Source: Anthopleura xanthogrammica (lineage: Eukaryota; Cnidaria; Anthozoa; Actiniaria; Actiniidae). Taken from it: a DNA stretch of 64,000 nucleotides. Position 1 is the first letter of the stretch, and every line of letters starts with the position of its first letter. Below are positions 10,161 through 21,056 of the stretch, one piece after another. Below the pieces are notes generated by a model that was not told the origin of the DNA, ran no database searches, and saw only the letters and a program-made list of their open reading frames with translations. Location: the NCBI GenBank assembly GCA_964019055.1, contig OZ025207.1, positions 16,395,357 to 16,459,356 of the forward strand, given 5' to 3'. Made by a program: the position numbers and the translations under genes.

Positions 10161-13100
10161 ATGACTGGTCAAGAAGACGATACGGATTTCAAACTGGATG
10201 ACACTTTCACGTTCTTTGATGAAAAATATTCCAGAATGATGATGAGGCGAATCAACGAATTGCGGCAACACGGAGCCATGTGCGATGTAATTATTAAAGT
10301 AGAAGACGCGCAGTTTCTTGCTCACAGAAATATCCTCTCGGCTAGTTCGGATTACTTCTTGGCGATGTTTAATGGCAATATGAAGGAAAGCAACCAGGAA
10401 ATTATCACCATCACTGGTGTAAATGGAGAAAGCATGAAATCTATACTCAACTTTATCTACACTGGAGAGATAGTTCTTGATTGGAATAATGTCGAGTTGA
10501 TTTTACAAGGCGCAAATTTGATGCTCGTGCAATCGGTTAAAGATGCGTGCTGTCGTTTTCTAGAAAGTCGCCTCAATGTCGGCAACTGCTTGGGCATTCA
10601 ATCGTTTGCCGAGACATACGCCTGTCATGAACTATGGCACATAGCGAGTGATTATATCTACATGAACTTCGTTCATGTCTCAGAAAGCGAAGAGTTTAAG
10701 AATATTTCTCTTAAAAATCTTAATATTTTGCTGGCGAGTGATGACATATCTGTAGAAAATGAAGAAAAAATTTACGAAGCACTCGTACGATGGATTTACC
10801 ACGATATACCAAAGAGACGCGAAACTTTTCCAGATATGTTGGAACTTATTCGCTTGCCTTTAGTTTCACCTTACTATCTCGTGGACGTCGTAGAAAAAGA
10901 AGAATTAATGACGGTGGCTCCCAAGTGCAGAGAACTTCTTCTCGAAGCGCAGCACTTTCATATGCTTCCAGACAGAAGAGCTTCACTCGACAATGCCAGA
11001 ACCAGGCCGCGAAATTACGAAAGATTTCATGAAGTGTTGATTGCTATTGGTGGAAACGGTGACTTTACTAACTTTACAACAGGTTTGTTTGATTTTAAAG
11101 AAAGATTCACTGGCTTTAAAAGCATGAATGTTCTCGCATTTGTGTTCTGTGACGCCGCACAGATGTGTCAACGCGTGCATGAGAAATAAGGCGCGGACAT
11201 AGGTGCAGCATTGCGCAATATTGGATTTTTCCCAGGGTTACGCAGCTCCCTGCCACTTGATGGTGCAAGGAGTCAGAGAAATTTAGATAATTTAAAATGC
11301 GCTGAATTTATCTGATAAAGAAATTAGTAACAATGACATATCCTGCATGATATTTAAAAATTTATTGGAATTTTTGGATTTTGCGGCTTCTCAGATCCTT
11401 GCCACTGGATGGTGCAAGGAGTTAGAGAAATTTAACTAATTTAAAATGCCCTGAATTTATCTTATAAAGAAATCAATAACAATGACATATCCTGCATGAT
11501 ATTTAAAAATTTATTTGAGTTTTTGGATTTTGCGGCTTCTCAAGTCTAGACCCGCAGCTTCTAGAAAGGGGATATTCTTCAGTACACACAACTTTTTTTG
11601 TTTTTATTTTTCGTTAGCATTTTCGTTCAACGTCATTACCAATCAATGGAACGACCTTCCAAAACTACCCAAAGATCGAGGGTACCATGGCTTATCGAAC
11701 TTAGGTGGTCAGCTGTATATTACTGGAGGATATTCAACGATAAACTCCGAGACACTAGATACAGGTAGGAATCATTGCGCATCATTACGATTAAGCTGGG
11801 ATCTCGGGTTCAATTCCTAAACTCCGCATTACATCTGGGTATATTTTTTTTCCTGCGTTCGAGGTTTTTTCTTCGGGTACTCTAGTTTTCCTAGGCCTCC
11901 CTCTGCAAAACCTGCGCTAAATTTCAATTCGATCTGTGAGTTAGCCGTGTCGTGACTTTGATCAGCCCAGGCTAGGGGTTGTTTCAGGCCGTTGGCCGGC
12001 GATAAATTTCCACACAAAAAAAACGGGCAAATTTCCAATAAAAAAAAGGCATTTTTAGGTGAGGGCAATTTTCGGAACTCAGTAAAACTTGACTATCGCG
12101 GAGACAAGAAAACCGCTAACACTCATGAAAAAAATGTTTGAGAGCAAGTCAACCCAATGCAAACTTCCGCGCATGCAAGTATATGTCGTAGATGATAGTT
12201 GTAGACGATCATTAAAACTCTTACATGCGTTAATCTTCAGTACTTTAAATAGAGCCTTAGTAAAAAATCCGTTATACTCTCGAAGTAGAATTTGACCGTC
12301 GAATAAATAAACTTTTAGATCAAAAAAATTCTTAGGTGGGAAAATTTTTAACAGTTGTTTAGCAAAACGGTTGGTTTGTTCAGCGCGCATAAGCTGATAT
12401 CATATAGTGCTTCTTTATGGGTAAGGAGAATAAAATATATATTACGCAGGCTTACCTTGATCTGTAACTCTTACCTTTTTGGAAAGCAAAACCTCTTGAA
12501 AGTTTCTTGAGTTCTTTTGTGTGTTTGTAGTCATGCGATACGATGTACGGGAAAAGCAGTGGCACAACGTACCATCGATGAATTCCCGGCGCAGCAAGCA
12601 CGGCATGGTTGAGGTAGATGGAAACATTTATGTGGTTGGAGGCTTTGATGGGACATCAACCGTCAGTACTATGGAGAGTTTTAACGTGCAAACAAATAGG
12701 TGAGTAAATAGACATTCATTGTCACGAAAATCCGTGATAGTTTATGGAGTAAAAACTGGAAGTTTGAAGTGAAATTACGGTTTTCTCATCCTTGGGGACA
12801 TTCCAATAAACCTGGTCAATACTAATGAGTTGTTAGTGTTTATTAAGGCCCTTTTACACTACAAATTTATCGCGCGACTTCAGCAGCGATTTCAATGGCG
12901 ATTTTACGAGTTGCACTAAATTTCGATCATGTTGGAATTGGCGGCGACGTAGCTGCGATCTATCGCCGTGAAATCGCCATAAAATCGCCGCTCAAGTCGC
13001 GCGACAAATTTGCTAGTGTCAATTGGCCTTTAGATGCAAAGGAACAAAAAGAGACAAAATGTTTAGCATCTAATAATTTCTATTTGATTAAAAGTAACCA

Positions 13101-13683
13101 GGTTTATTGGAATGACTCCATTACTCGATCTCTAAGAAAATTCCACCCCTTGAAATCATGCAGCTTTGATCCACCACGGTATGGTACGCTGCAACATTGA
13201 AAAGGCTTCCTATTTTTCGTGCGCTTCATCCAATCACAATGGATATTAGGGAATACGGTACGGTCACCGTTTAACTACGAATTTGCCGTCAGTATCGTTA
13301 CCGTTATCGTTACTCATACGAAATCCGCTCTTAGTTTGAATATAAACGCCTTCTTGAGTTTCAAATCTATCTCTTGTCGTGAAGAAATAGAAAACGCGCG
13401 CGCGTGTTGTGTTTAGTTATAAAGCACGCGAGGATGGTTGGCAGAACACGAGAAAAATGTGAGGACATCCTAAAGCACAATGCGTAGCCGCCAACCAATT
13501 GGAAAGTGATATTTATGACAGTTTGTTTTATAATAACAGATGGAAGACCCGTGCTCCCATGCCAACAAGAAGGCGCTGCGTCTGCGCTGTGGCCTACAAC
13601 AAGTTCATTTACATTATTGGCGGGCATGACGGCTCGAGTATTCTGAACACAGTGGAAAGATATGATACCACAAGGTAAGGACA

Positions 13684-13718
<35 letters not shown>

Positions 13719-15056
13719 CGATAACGACAATGACAATAGACCCCTTGCACTTGACGTCAAAGCAGCTCAATTTGGAGGAAAAAGCAAAAGAATCTCAATC
13801 TCCTGAGATTTGGAACCTATTGTTTTGTACAAATTGAGCTGCATTCCGACGTGCTGCAAGGGGTCTATGATAATAATAATAAACAGTACTTATAGAATAC
13901 TATAACAATAAATTAATAACAATAATAATAACAATAACAATAACAATAATGATAAAATCATCTGAAAAATGCGAAATAATGTTACAAGTTATACGAGGAA
14001 TATATGTTGCAGTGATTATAAAAGCTAAAAACAACTTGAGAAAAGTAATAATAACAATAATAATAATATCCTTTATTTAACCACGGCGAGTACAATTCAG
14101 CATAGCTGCTTTTCAAGTAGCCGTGAATTTATAAAAACTAATTACAATAGTAATAATTAAGCTATAATTAAAAATACACTATACTGGAAAAAACTAAATA
14201 TAGGCCTATGCATATCTACTAAATATTATAATATGGGTATTATTAAAAATGATTATTTTATGCAGTCTTGAAAGAGGGAAGTGAATTTGAATTTTTAATA
14301 TAGGTAGGGAGTTGATTCCATACTAGCGCTCCTTTATAGCCAAAGCTCTTTTTCCGATATAGACCCCTTGCAGCACGTGGGAATGCAGCTCAATTTGGAG
14401 GGCAAAACAATAGGTTCCAATTCTCAGGAGATAAATTTTGTTTTGTTTTGCCCTCCAAATTGAGCTGCTCTGACGTCTATTCTAGCTTTGGGCGTGACAG
14501 GAAATAGTTGTTTTCACCTACACTTCTAAGACCATAATCGGTTGATTGTGAACAAGGCGTAAAGATGTCAGACAGGTAGCTGGGACAACTTCTAAGTGCT
14601 ATCAATCTCACCTTCAACTGTTTGCTCGTTTTCAGGGACATTTGGAATTCCACCGAAGTCCAACCAATGAGAGACCGAAGATCATTTCCTTGCGCCGTGG
14701 TAACCGAGGACAACATGTACGTCATGGGCGGTTACGATGGTAACGACACTCTACGAACTGTCGAAATGTACAACTTTACAACCAATCAGTGGACCTCGAT
14801 GCCATCGATGTATGTCCCAAGATCCAACGCGGGCGCGGCGGTTTTCAACAAGAAGATCTTTCTGGTAGCTGGCTGGGATGGTATCAGCCTGAATTCTGTG
14901 GAATGCTTTGATCTTTCTACTCGAGAGTGGCAAAGACTCCCTTCCCTTCCCAGACCAACTACAGGAGTACGTTGCTGTTTCCTAAGTTTCCAAACGTCCA
15001 ACGAGCAGAAACCCAAGGGCAAGAATGGCAAAGGTCACTTCTGTATCATTTGCTAG
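10161..15056 (+). CDS. Kelch-like protein (BTB-BACK-Kelch), probable CUL3 ubiquitin-ligase adaptor
   Basis: Five exons: 10161-11082, 11618-11764, 12531-12699, 13540-13674, 14636-15056; all GT-AG, phases agree, 1794 nt, 597 aa. Exon 1 holds the BTB domain (about residues 30-140, with MCDVIIKV and LAHRNILSASSDYF) and BACK domain (about 145-250). Exons 2-5 and the end of exon 1 form six Kelch repeats with typical double-Gly motifs (AIGGNG, ITGGYS, VVGGFDG, IIGGHDG, VMGGYDG, LVAGWDG) and following Trp residues. In the known family the BTB/BACK part binds CUL3 and the Kelch propeller binds the substrate. I cannot name the orthologue. Oddity: the protein ends KGKNGKGHFCIIC, a basic stretch plus a CaaX-like end. 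A polyadenylation signal follows at 15209. Introns hold repeats. Confidence 0.93.
11251..11549. repeat. 149-bp tandem duplication in Kelch gene intron 1
   Basis: Copy 1 starts TGCCACTTGATGGTGCAAGG at 11251 and copy 2 TGCCACTGGATGGTGCAAGG at 11400. Both continue through CAATGACATATCCTGCATGA to TTTTGGATTTTGCGGCTTCT. The copies differ by about ten substitutions. Confidence 0.85.
11775..11985 (+). repeat. tRNA-derived SINE copy 5
   Basis: It begins with a B-box-like CTCGGGTTCAATTCC. It then shows the family body: TTTTTCCTGCGTTCGAGG, TAGTTTTCCTAGGCCTCCC, CTGCAAAACCTGCGCTAAAT, TTCAATTCGATCTGTGAGTT and TGACTTTGATCAGCCCAGG. It is the most complete plus-strand copy here and lies in intron 2 of the Kelch gene. 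Confidence 0.7.
12847..13028. repeat. Palindromic MITE in Kelch gene intron 3
   Basis: Left GGCCCTTTTACACTACAAAT and ATCGCGCGACTT pair with right AAGTCGCGCGACAAATTTG and AGTGTCAATTGGCC. The interior is also self-complementary (GCGATTTCAATGGCGATTTT and AATCGCCATAAAATCGCC). A 101-codon open frame across it is a by-product. Confidence 0.8.
13737..13867. repeat. MITE-A copy 2
   Basis: Ends are TAGACCCCTTGCA and TGCAAGGGGTCTA, a perfect 13-bp terminal inverted repeat; the AGCAGCTCAATTTGGAGG and CAAATTGAGCTGC arms complete a hairpin. It is preceded by a (CAA)n tract at about 13688-13721. It lies in intron 4 of the Kelch gene. Confidence 0.85.
14055..14355 (-). mobile_element. 5'-truncated LINE, 3' end
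   Basis: Read on the minus strand it encodes a reverse transcriptase C-terminal signature (GYKGALVWNQLPTYIKN, then SLPSFKTA), followed by stops. It ends in GGTTAAATAAAGGATATTAT plus an (ATT)n tail near 14055. This is the typical shape of a LINE that was truncated on insertion. It lies in intron 4 of the Kelch gene, abutting MITE-A copy 3. Confidence 0.7.
14360..14479. repeat. MITE-A copy 3
   Basis: It starts TAGACCCCTTGCAGCACGTG and ends AGCTGCTCTGACGTCTA. The arms CAGCTCAATTTGGAGGGCAA and TTGCCCTCCAAATTGAGCTG are perfect inverted copies. It sits beside a LINE fragment in the same intron as copy 2. Confidence 0.85.
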
Positions 15057-16206
15057 AACGAGATAATAATAGACCTAAATGTTAGATAAGAACCAGTACA
15101 TCAAACAAGGATGTACTGATGATGATAAAACATATTATTGTATACATGTGTCTTGATATATTTTTGAGTCCAGTCCCTGAGTGGTCGTTTGGTTTTTATG
15201 TTTATCGTAAATAAAGTCTGTTGGCAGTGATGAATGTTCTGGTGCAGTGCTTATTGTTGTTTTAAAATGTGTTAGTTACTGGCAAGATAGTTATAGAAGT
15301 ACTGTTCGCATCATAAGTAAGACATCATTTTACCGCAGTAATAGTAAAAGAAATAATGTAAAATAGAAACAGCGCGACAATGACCATCACTTCCACTACC
15401 ACTAACTACAACAGCAGCAGCAGCACTAGCTCTAATAACGACAGCCTCATAACTATAACCATCCATAGGATAACAACAACAACAACAACAACAACAATAA
15501 TAAAAATAATAATAACAAAGGCAGCATACAATTGCGCCCATTTTCATGGCCAGTTAGTCTAGTTCAAAACTTGTTTGTACAATATCCCAACAACAAAAAG
15601 TGCATGGCAACGGATATTGCGAAAAAGGAGACAATAAGAAGACAGTCTAATTCACTGATTTAGCGGAATTCACTGTTGGGGGTGTTGTAGTCAGTACAAG
15701 GAATAGCCTTTCAAATAACAGTAGCAAACAGTTTGAGGCAAGTTAAGGGTTCATCACGAAAGTATGTTTCGAGAATGGCCAAGCAAGATCTGTGCCTTTG
15801 ACCGTACTCTTCTCAAAAGAAGTGCCCCTCCCCTCGCCCAGAATGGATGAATCGAGACGAATCGGTTTACTATTTTTTCAATCAACTCTTTATACTATTA
15901 AGATACGTGCTTCAAGTGATGCGGTTGTTATATGTGCCATGCCGTAAAGTTCTACCCAACTGTCCTTGAAAGGGCATGCATATCACGACAACCTATTGAG
16001 TTGTATCAGTATACTGATTAATGCCCTTGACGTCACGATATTTATGCTACTTATAAACTGGAGGGCAGAATCTCTGGGAACAGAAATACAAGGAAATAAG
16101 CTAGATCTAGTGTTTCTGATAAAGTACAATACAATACTGAAATATTTGCGCAGGTTGGAAATTGTGGAATCAAGATTAAAGGAGTTAAAATTGGAGAGCG
16201 CTGAAA
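15057..16206. other. Kelch 3' UTR and spacer before the CD109-like gene
   Basis: A polyadenylation signal AATAAA is at 15209-15214. Short (CAG)n and (CAA)n tracts occur at about 15412-15500; the antiparallel open frames there are low-complexity shadows. The promoter and 5' UTR of the CD109-like gene must lie toward the right end. I see no other gene. Confidence 0.5.
15209..15214 (+). terminator. Polyadenylation signal of the Kelch gene
   Basis: This is a canonical AATAAA 153 nt after the stop codon, followed by a T/G-rich stretch (TGTTCTGGTGCAGTGCTT). Confidence 0.65.
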
Positions 16207-19200
16207 ATGGCATATCTGATGAATTTATGGATTTTCGTTGGTTTGTCCTTGGTGGTTCAAAGCTCAAGTTACCAAAATAAGTAAGTTAAGTTGTGCGTGT
16301 TTACTTCACGATTAAAACTATATGGTGTTGTAGGAGGTAGCCATATTCTTGTTAGATGTATGTGAAGGTATCTATCTATCTATATTCTATATAATGTGTG
16401 CAGGCAGTTTTTTCCTATACTCGTGCAACTGTATTTTTTAAAAATCAATTTAAAAAAATTATTACAAAATTTATATCATGCTTTTATAAGGCAGAGGCAT
16501 CTGTCATTGTTATTTTAGAAATATAATATTGGTAGAAAACGTTTTTAGAATCAAATCTTTCTTTATTTCTTTGAAACTATTTTAGCAAAATCAAAAATTT
16601 TCGTGGAATCTAGTTCTGAATGATGCAAACGTTTCTCTAACTGTACCAAAGCTATCAATTAATACTGTAAAAAAATAAATATTTATAAATGTACACGAGA
16701 GCGAAACGTTTCAATTTTTAAGCGCCTCGCATTGTTCTAAGAATTTTTCGCACTAGTTTTCCTTTGCCAGCGATAATTGTTCCACACGCCACTTGCGTGC
16801 ATGTTGACGAGAACAGCACTTCTATCGCACAACCTTATGCACCCTGCTACAGTATCGGATATTTTTACTCAGTGATATTAGTCGTAATTCTCCCTTCTGA
16901 TAGTCGTCCAGAATGTATAGTTGAACTATTTTTGGAGTTAGCGAAATGATGTAACTTTACATAATATGAAGGTGTTGCTTTTAGCTTCAAGCAATAGTTC
17001 GGACCCCTGAGTTCTGGAAGATGCTCTAAATCTGTTGTGTACTTTATGTGAGTGAAGTATCAGTTGTTTGCCAGTGTATTTTTTATAAGATTGATATATT
17101 TTCTTCTTACTTTTATGAATCAAAAAGTTGAACACTGAGATTTGCTTTCTAGAATGAACACGATCAACAAAGAATCCCTGGCAGTTCAAGCATCTTTCTT
17201 CGTAGATTTATAGAAATAATTTCAGAAAAATTGCTCTACGAATTTGAGAATTTCTTTTAAGTAGAATAAAGAACTTTTTCTAATTAAAAATACAGATGTT
17301 TTAAAACTTCAAGTCTCTGATGATTACGATAAGTGTTTTAACAAAAGCTTTAAGTATTTCTCACGCCATATTTAGTCCGTAACGATACTGGACCATATAG
17401 GCCTTTAGATAAACTAATAGAAGATAAATTTAGCCTGTCACACGTTGTTGGTTTTCATTCTTAAGGCAATGAGCACTATCCATAATGGATCTCTGAACGT
17501 TTCCTGTAATTCAGTACTAGTTGTATCATTAATTTTCCAAAATAAATTTGAATAAAAATTCAGTGAGATTAAATAGCCAGCAAAATTCTAGCCGAACTGA
17601 AAACGGAAAAAGCACCAAGTTTGATAGCATCATCATATATAGATATATACACCTACTTGCAAAAACGTTGTCATACAACATTTGAACATTTGTAGTTTCA
17701 AGATTAGGAATAAATTAAAAGTACAAAAGAAAGAGTTCTGCTTCAATGATCTTCTTTTGTACTTTTAATTTATTCCTAATCCACTAAACTACAAATGCTC
17801 AAATGTTGTATGACAACGTTCTTGCAAGTAGGTGTATATAACTGAGTTTGAATTTGCCAGAAGGATTTGGCACATTTATGGATGTAATGGTGTACTATCT
17901 TGGAATATTCTAGAAAGAACGAGAAAATAAAAGCAATACCGAGGAAAATTTAGGAATATTTGTGCTCATAATGGTTAAATAAGGCAATGAGGAAGTTGGC
18001 GCTTACATACATTTTTCGAGAAATTTCCAGAAATGCCTACAGTTGAACGAAACCTATGCTTTCATGATATCTGGAATATTACGATTTGATCTCCTTTTTT
18101 GTTGTTTATGCTTGCTTTTTTGTGAAAAAATAAAAATGTCATGGCAAATACGGTGTATTTTAGTTCTATTACAGTTCTATTTACGTTTGGCAAAAACAGC
18201 AAACTGAATGCTGGGAAGGAACAACCAACTTCCAATATGCATGGCTGCCACTTTAAAGCTCGATCTTAAAAGAGACTACAAAAACTTACACGTTTAACTT
18301 TCCTTCCTTCTTGCCCTTTCTTTGTTATCTATGATTCTCTTGTAAAGATTTCACATCCATTTGAAGGGCGTAGCACTGAAATAATTGTTGCATGTTTAGG
18401 TCATTCTAATCGTCACTTATTCATGTTTTTCTCCAGCTCCTATTTCATTCTATCGCCTGACACTTTCCGTCCAGGAACTACTTTGACATTGAAAGTCACG
18501 ATCTTGGAGGCTTCGGGGCCTGTTGATATCACGGCAGGAATAAAGCATAGCTCTTGGTCGAAAAAAGATGTCATCACTACCAGTAACAAGACATTTAGGG
18601 CAGGTAAGGTGTTAGAAGGAGAACTGAGTGAGAAAATAGTTTGCTTTTAGCTTTTGTATGTAACATCGCTCAATATTACTTTTTACAGGTACGACAGAGG
18701 ATCTACCTATCAAGGTAAAAACATATTACAAACTTTCATGTTGGGTGCAGGGTTAAGCTAGGGTTGTCACCACAACACCTCTCATGCTTTACTTCATCAT
18801 AACCTTAGAGTACTTCATGTATATATTTTTCCTTGTTCACAGATCCCTGCAGGGTTAAGTGGGTACATGTCTTGCAATCTCTTCGTCAAGGGATCGGGTG
18901 GTTTGAAGTTTAACCACGAGTCACGCATCTGGTTTAAACCCAAAGGGCTTTCTATCTATGTGCAAACTGACAAGGCTATTTATAAAGCTCATCAAACAGG
19001 TAAGAAAACGAATACTTGCTTTTTGGACGTTTATTTTATAAGCATAATGTGGATCGTGGTTCTATGATTTGATTGTGACTTTTCTTGTGACTTTGGGATT
19101 TTCATTGGTTCGCTGCTGGTTGTTGTTACTGCTCAGTGCTGTTGTTATTACTGCTGCTGCTGATTCTATTGCCGTTGCTGTTGTTGTCTCTGCTAGCGCT

Positions 19201-19744
19201 GAATCTGTCGTTGTTGTTGTTGAAGATGGTTGATGATGATGCTATGGTGATGACATTGCTGTTGTCCTTAGATTTTGATTTTTTCTGATCGATGTCTCGT
19301 CTCTTCAATTTCAGTTCACATGAGGATTTTTGCTCTCCTACCAAACCTGCGAAGTTATCTTGGCAAGGTACATAACTAAATCAACGTAATACAAGACACT
19401 ACAGCTGTCTGTTGATTGGGAGATTAGCACAGTTGTTGGATTTTGTTTCATTCCATTTATTTTTTGTTTTCGATGATGATGATGATGATCGATGATGACG
19501 GAGATGATGATTGTGATAATGATGATGGTAAAGATGATGGTGATGATGATGATGATGATGATGTTGGTGATAGTGATGATGCTGATGTTGTTGATGACGA
19601 TGATGATGCTGGTGATGTTGATGATGTTGATGTTGTGGAGGATGATAATGGTGATGATGTTGGTTCGCGTTTATGTTGATATGATGATGATCATGGTGAT
19701 GATGCTGGTGTTGATGAAGATGATGATATAACGATTGGGATGAC

Positions 19745-19793
<49 letters not shown>

Positions 19794-21017
19794 TTGATGT
19801 TGATGTTGATGTTGTGGATGATGATGATGATGATGATGATGTTGATGTTGTGGATGATGATGATGATGATGATGATAATGATGCTGATGGTGCCATTGGT
19901 GGTAATTGTGATGCTATTACTGATGTTCGTTCCTTAATCCTTTGTAGATAAATGTTGACATTGTGGTAAGTATTGGCAAAGTTTACAGTGTCATTAAAAT
20001 CAATCTTGCTAGCTGAACGTTGTTATCGTTTGTGACCTTAACAAAATACAAATAGCAATGCAAAAGCTTGTATGGCTTTCGTGATGTTAAGTGTTCTAGA
20101 TAAAAGGAGAAGCTCACAAAAATTGCAAAGCGCGTTTTTGTTTCTGCGAATTCACAACAAGTTCCAAGCAGACGCCTTGTTTTTGGGTTTCCATTAATGA
20201 AATAACACTATACCACTATATGAATGAAAGGCCCGGTTATGCCATCACACGCGTACCGAGTCTCGAGTTGTCTAAGTTGTCTGATGTTATCTCATAGGAT
20301 CCAAGAAACTTCAAAATGGCCCACTGGACTGATCTTCAAGAACCCTTGGGTATCATCAAGAAGGATTTTCCACTTTCTTCACAACCTGTCAAGGGCAAAT
20401 GGCAAATTGTCGTCACTGCGAGAGTAAGTGAAAAATGAAAAAGTGGCATGCACCATATTCAAATCTCTGGACGTTTAGCAGGATGCTAATGCCGCCATGT
20501 ATGAAAAAGAGATGAACGAACGTTCTCCCATTCTGATATCGTAGTCAATGTTCTCCAAATGCTATATCCAAGTCCTTTATTCGTCGCGGTGACTCTGTTT
20601 CACCCCTAGACGTGACTGCCATTTTGGTTGAAGTGGCAAAAGAAACCAAGAACAAATATTTTGTAATAGTCCACCAACATGTCAGAAAACTGAAATTATC
20701 ATATGCTCATTTTATCTCGTACATTTTTAGGGAGAAAAGACGGTCAAATATTTTGAAGTCAAAGATTATGGTAAGCAGGGCGATTGAATCTGAAGTACTG
20801 AGTAGCAAATGTAGAATAAACTACTGGTTGTCGTTCCCTAATCCTTTATATTTTCTCTTTCAGTTCTTCCAAAGTTTGAAGTGTCACTTACTTTACCGCC
20901 TTACATGTTGAAGAAGGATACAAAACTGCAGGGATCAGTGACCTCTAAGTATGCCTGGCCAAATATATACGCACCAATAAAAAATCTTCTTTCCCTGTCT
21001 CTCTCTCCGCCCTTCTT

Positions 21018-21056
<39 letters not shown>

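Noticed and set aside
12895..13200. 101-codon open frame in Kelch intron 3
   Set aside because: Its first half is a palindromic MITE; no similarity to Kelch or any known protein.
19399..19937. Long poly-His, poly-Asp and poly-Met open frames on both strands
   Set aside because: They are translations of the GATGAT microsatellite inside CD109-like intron 5.
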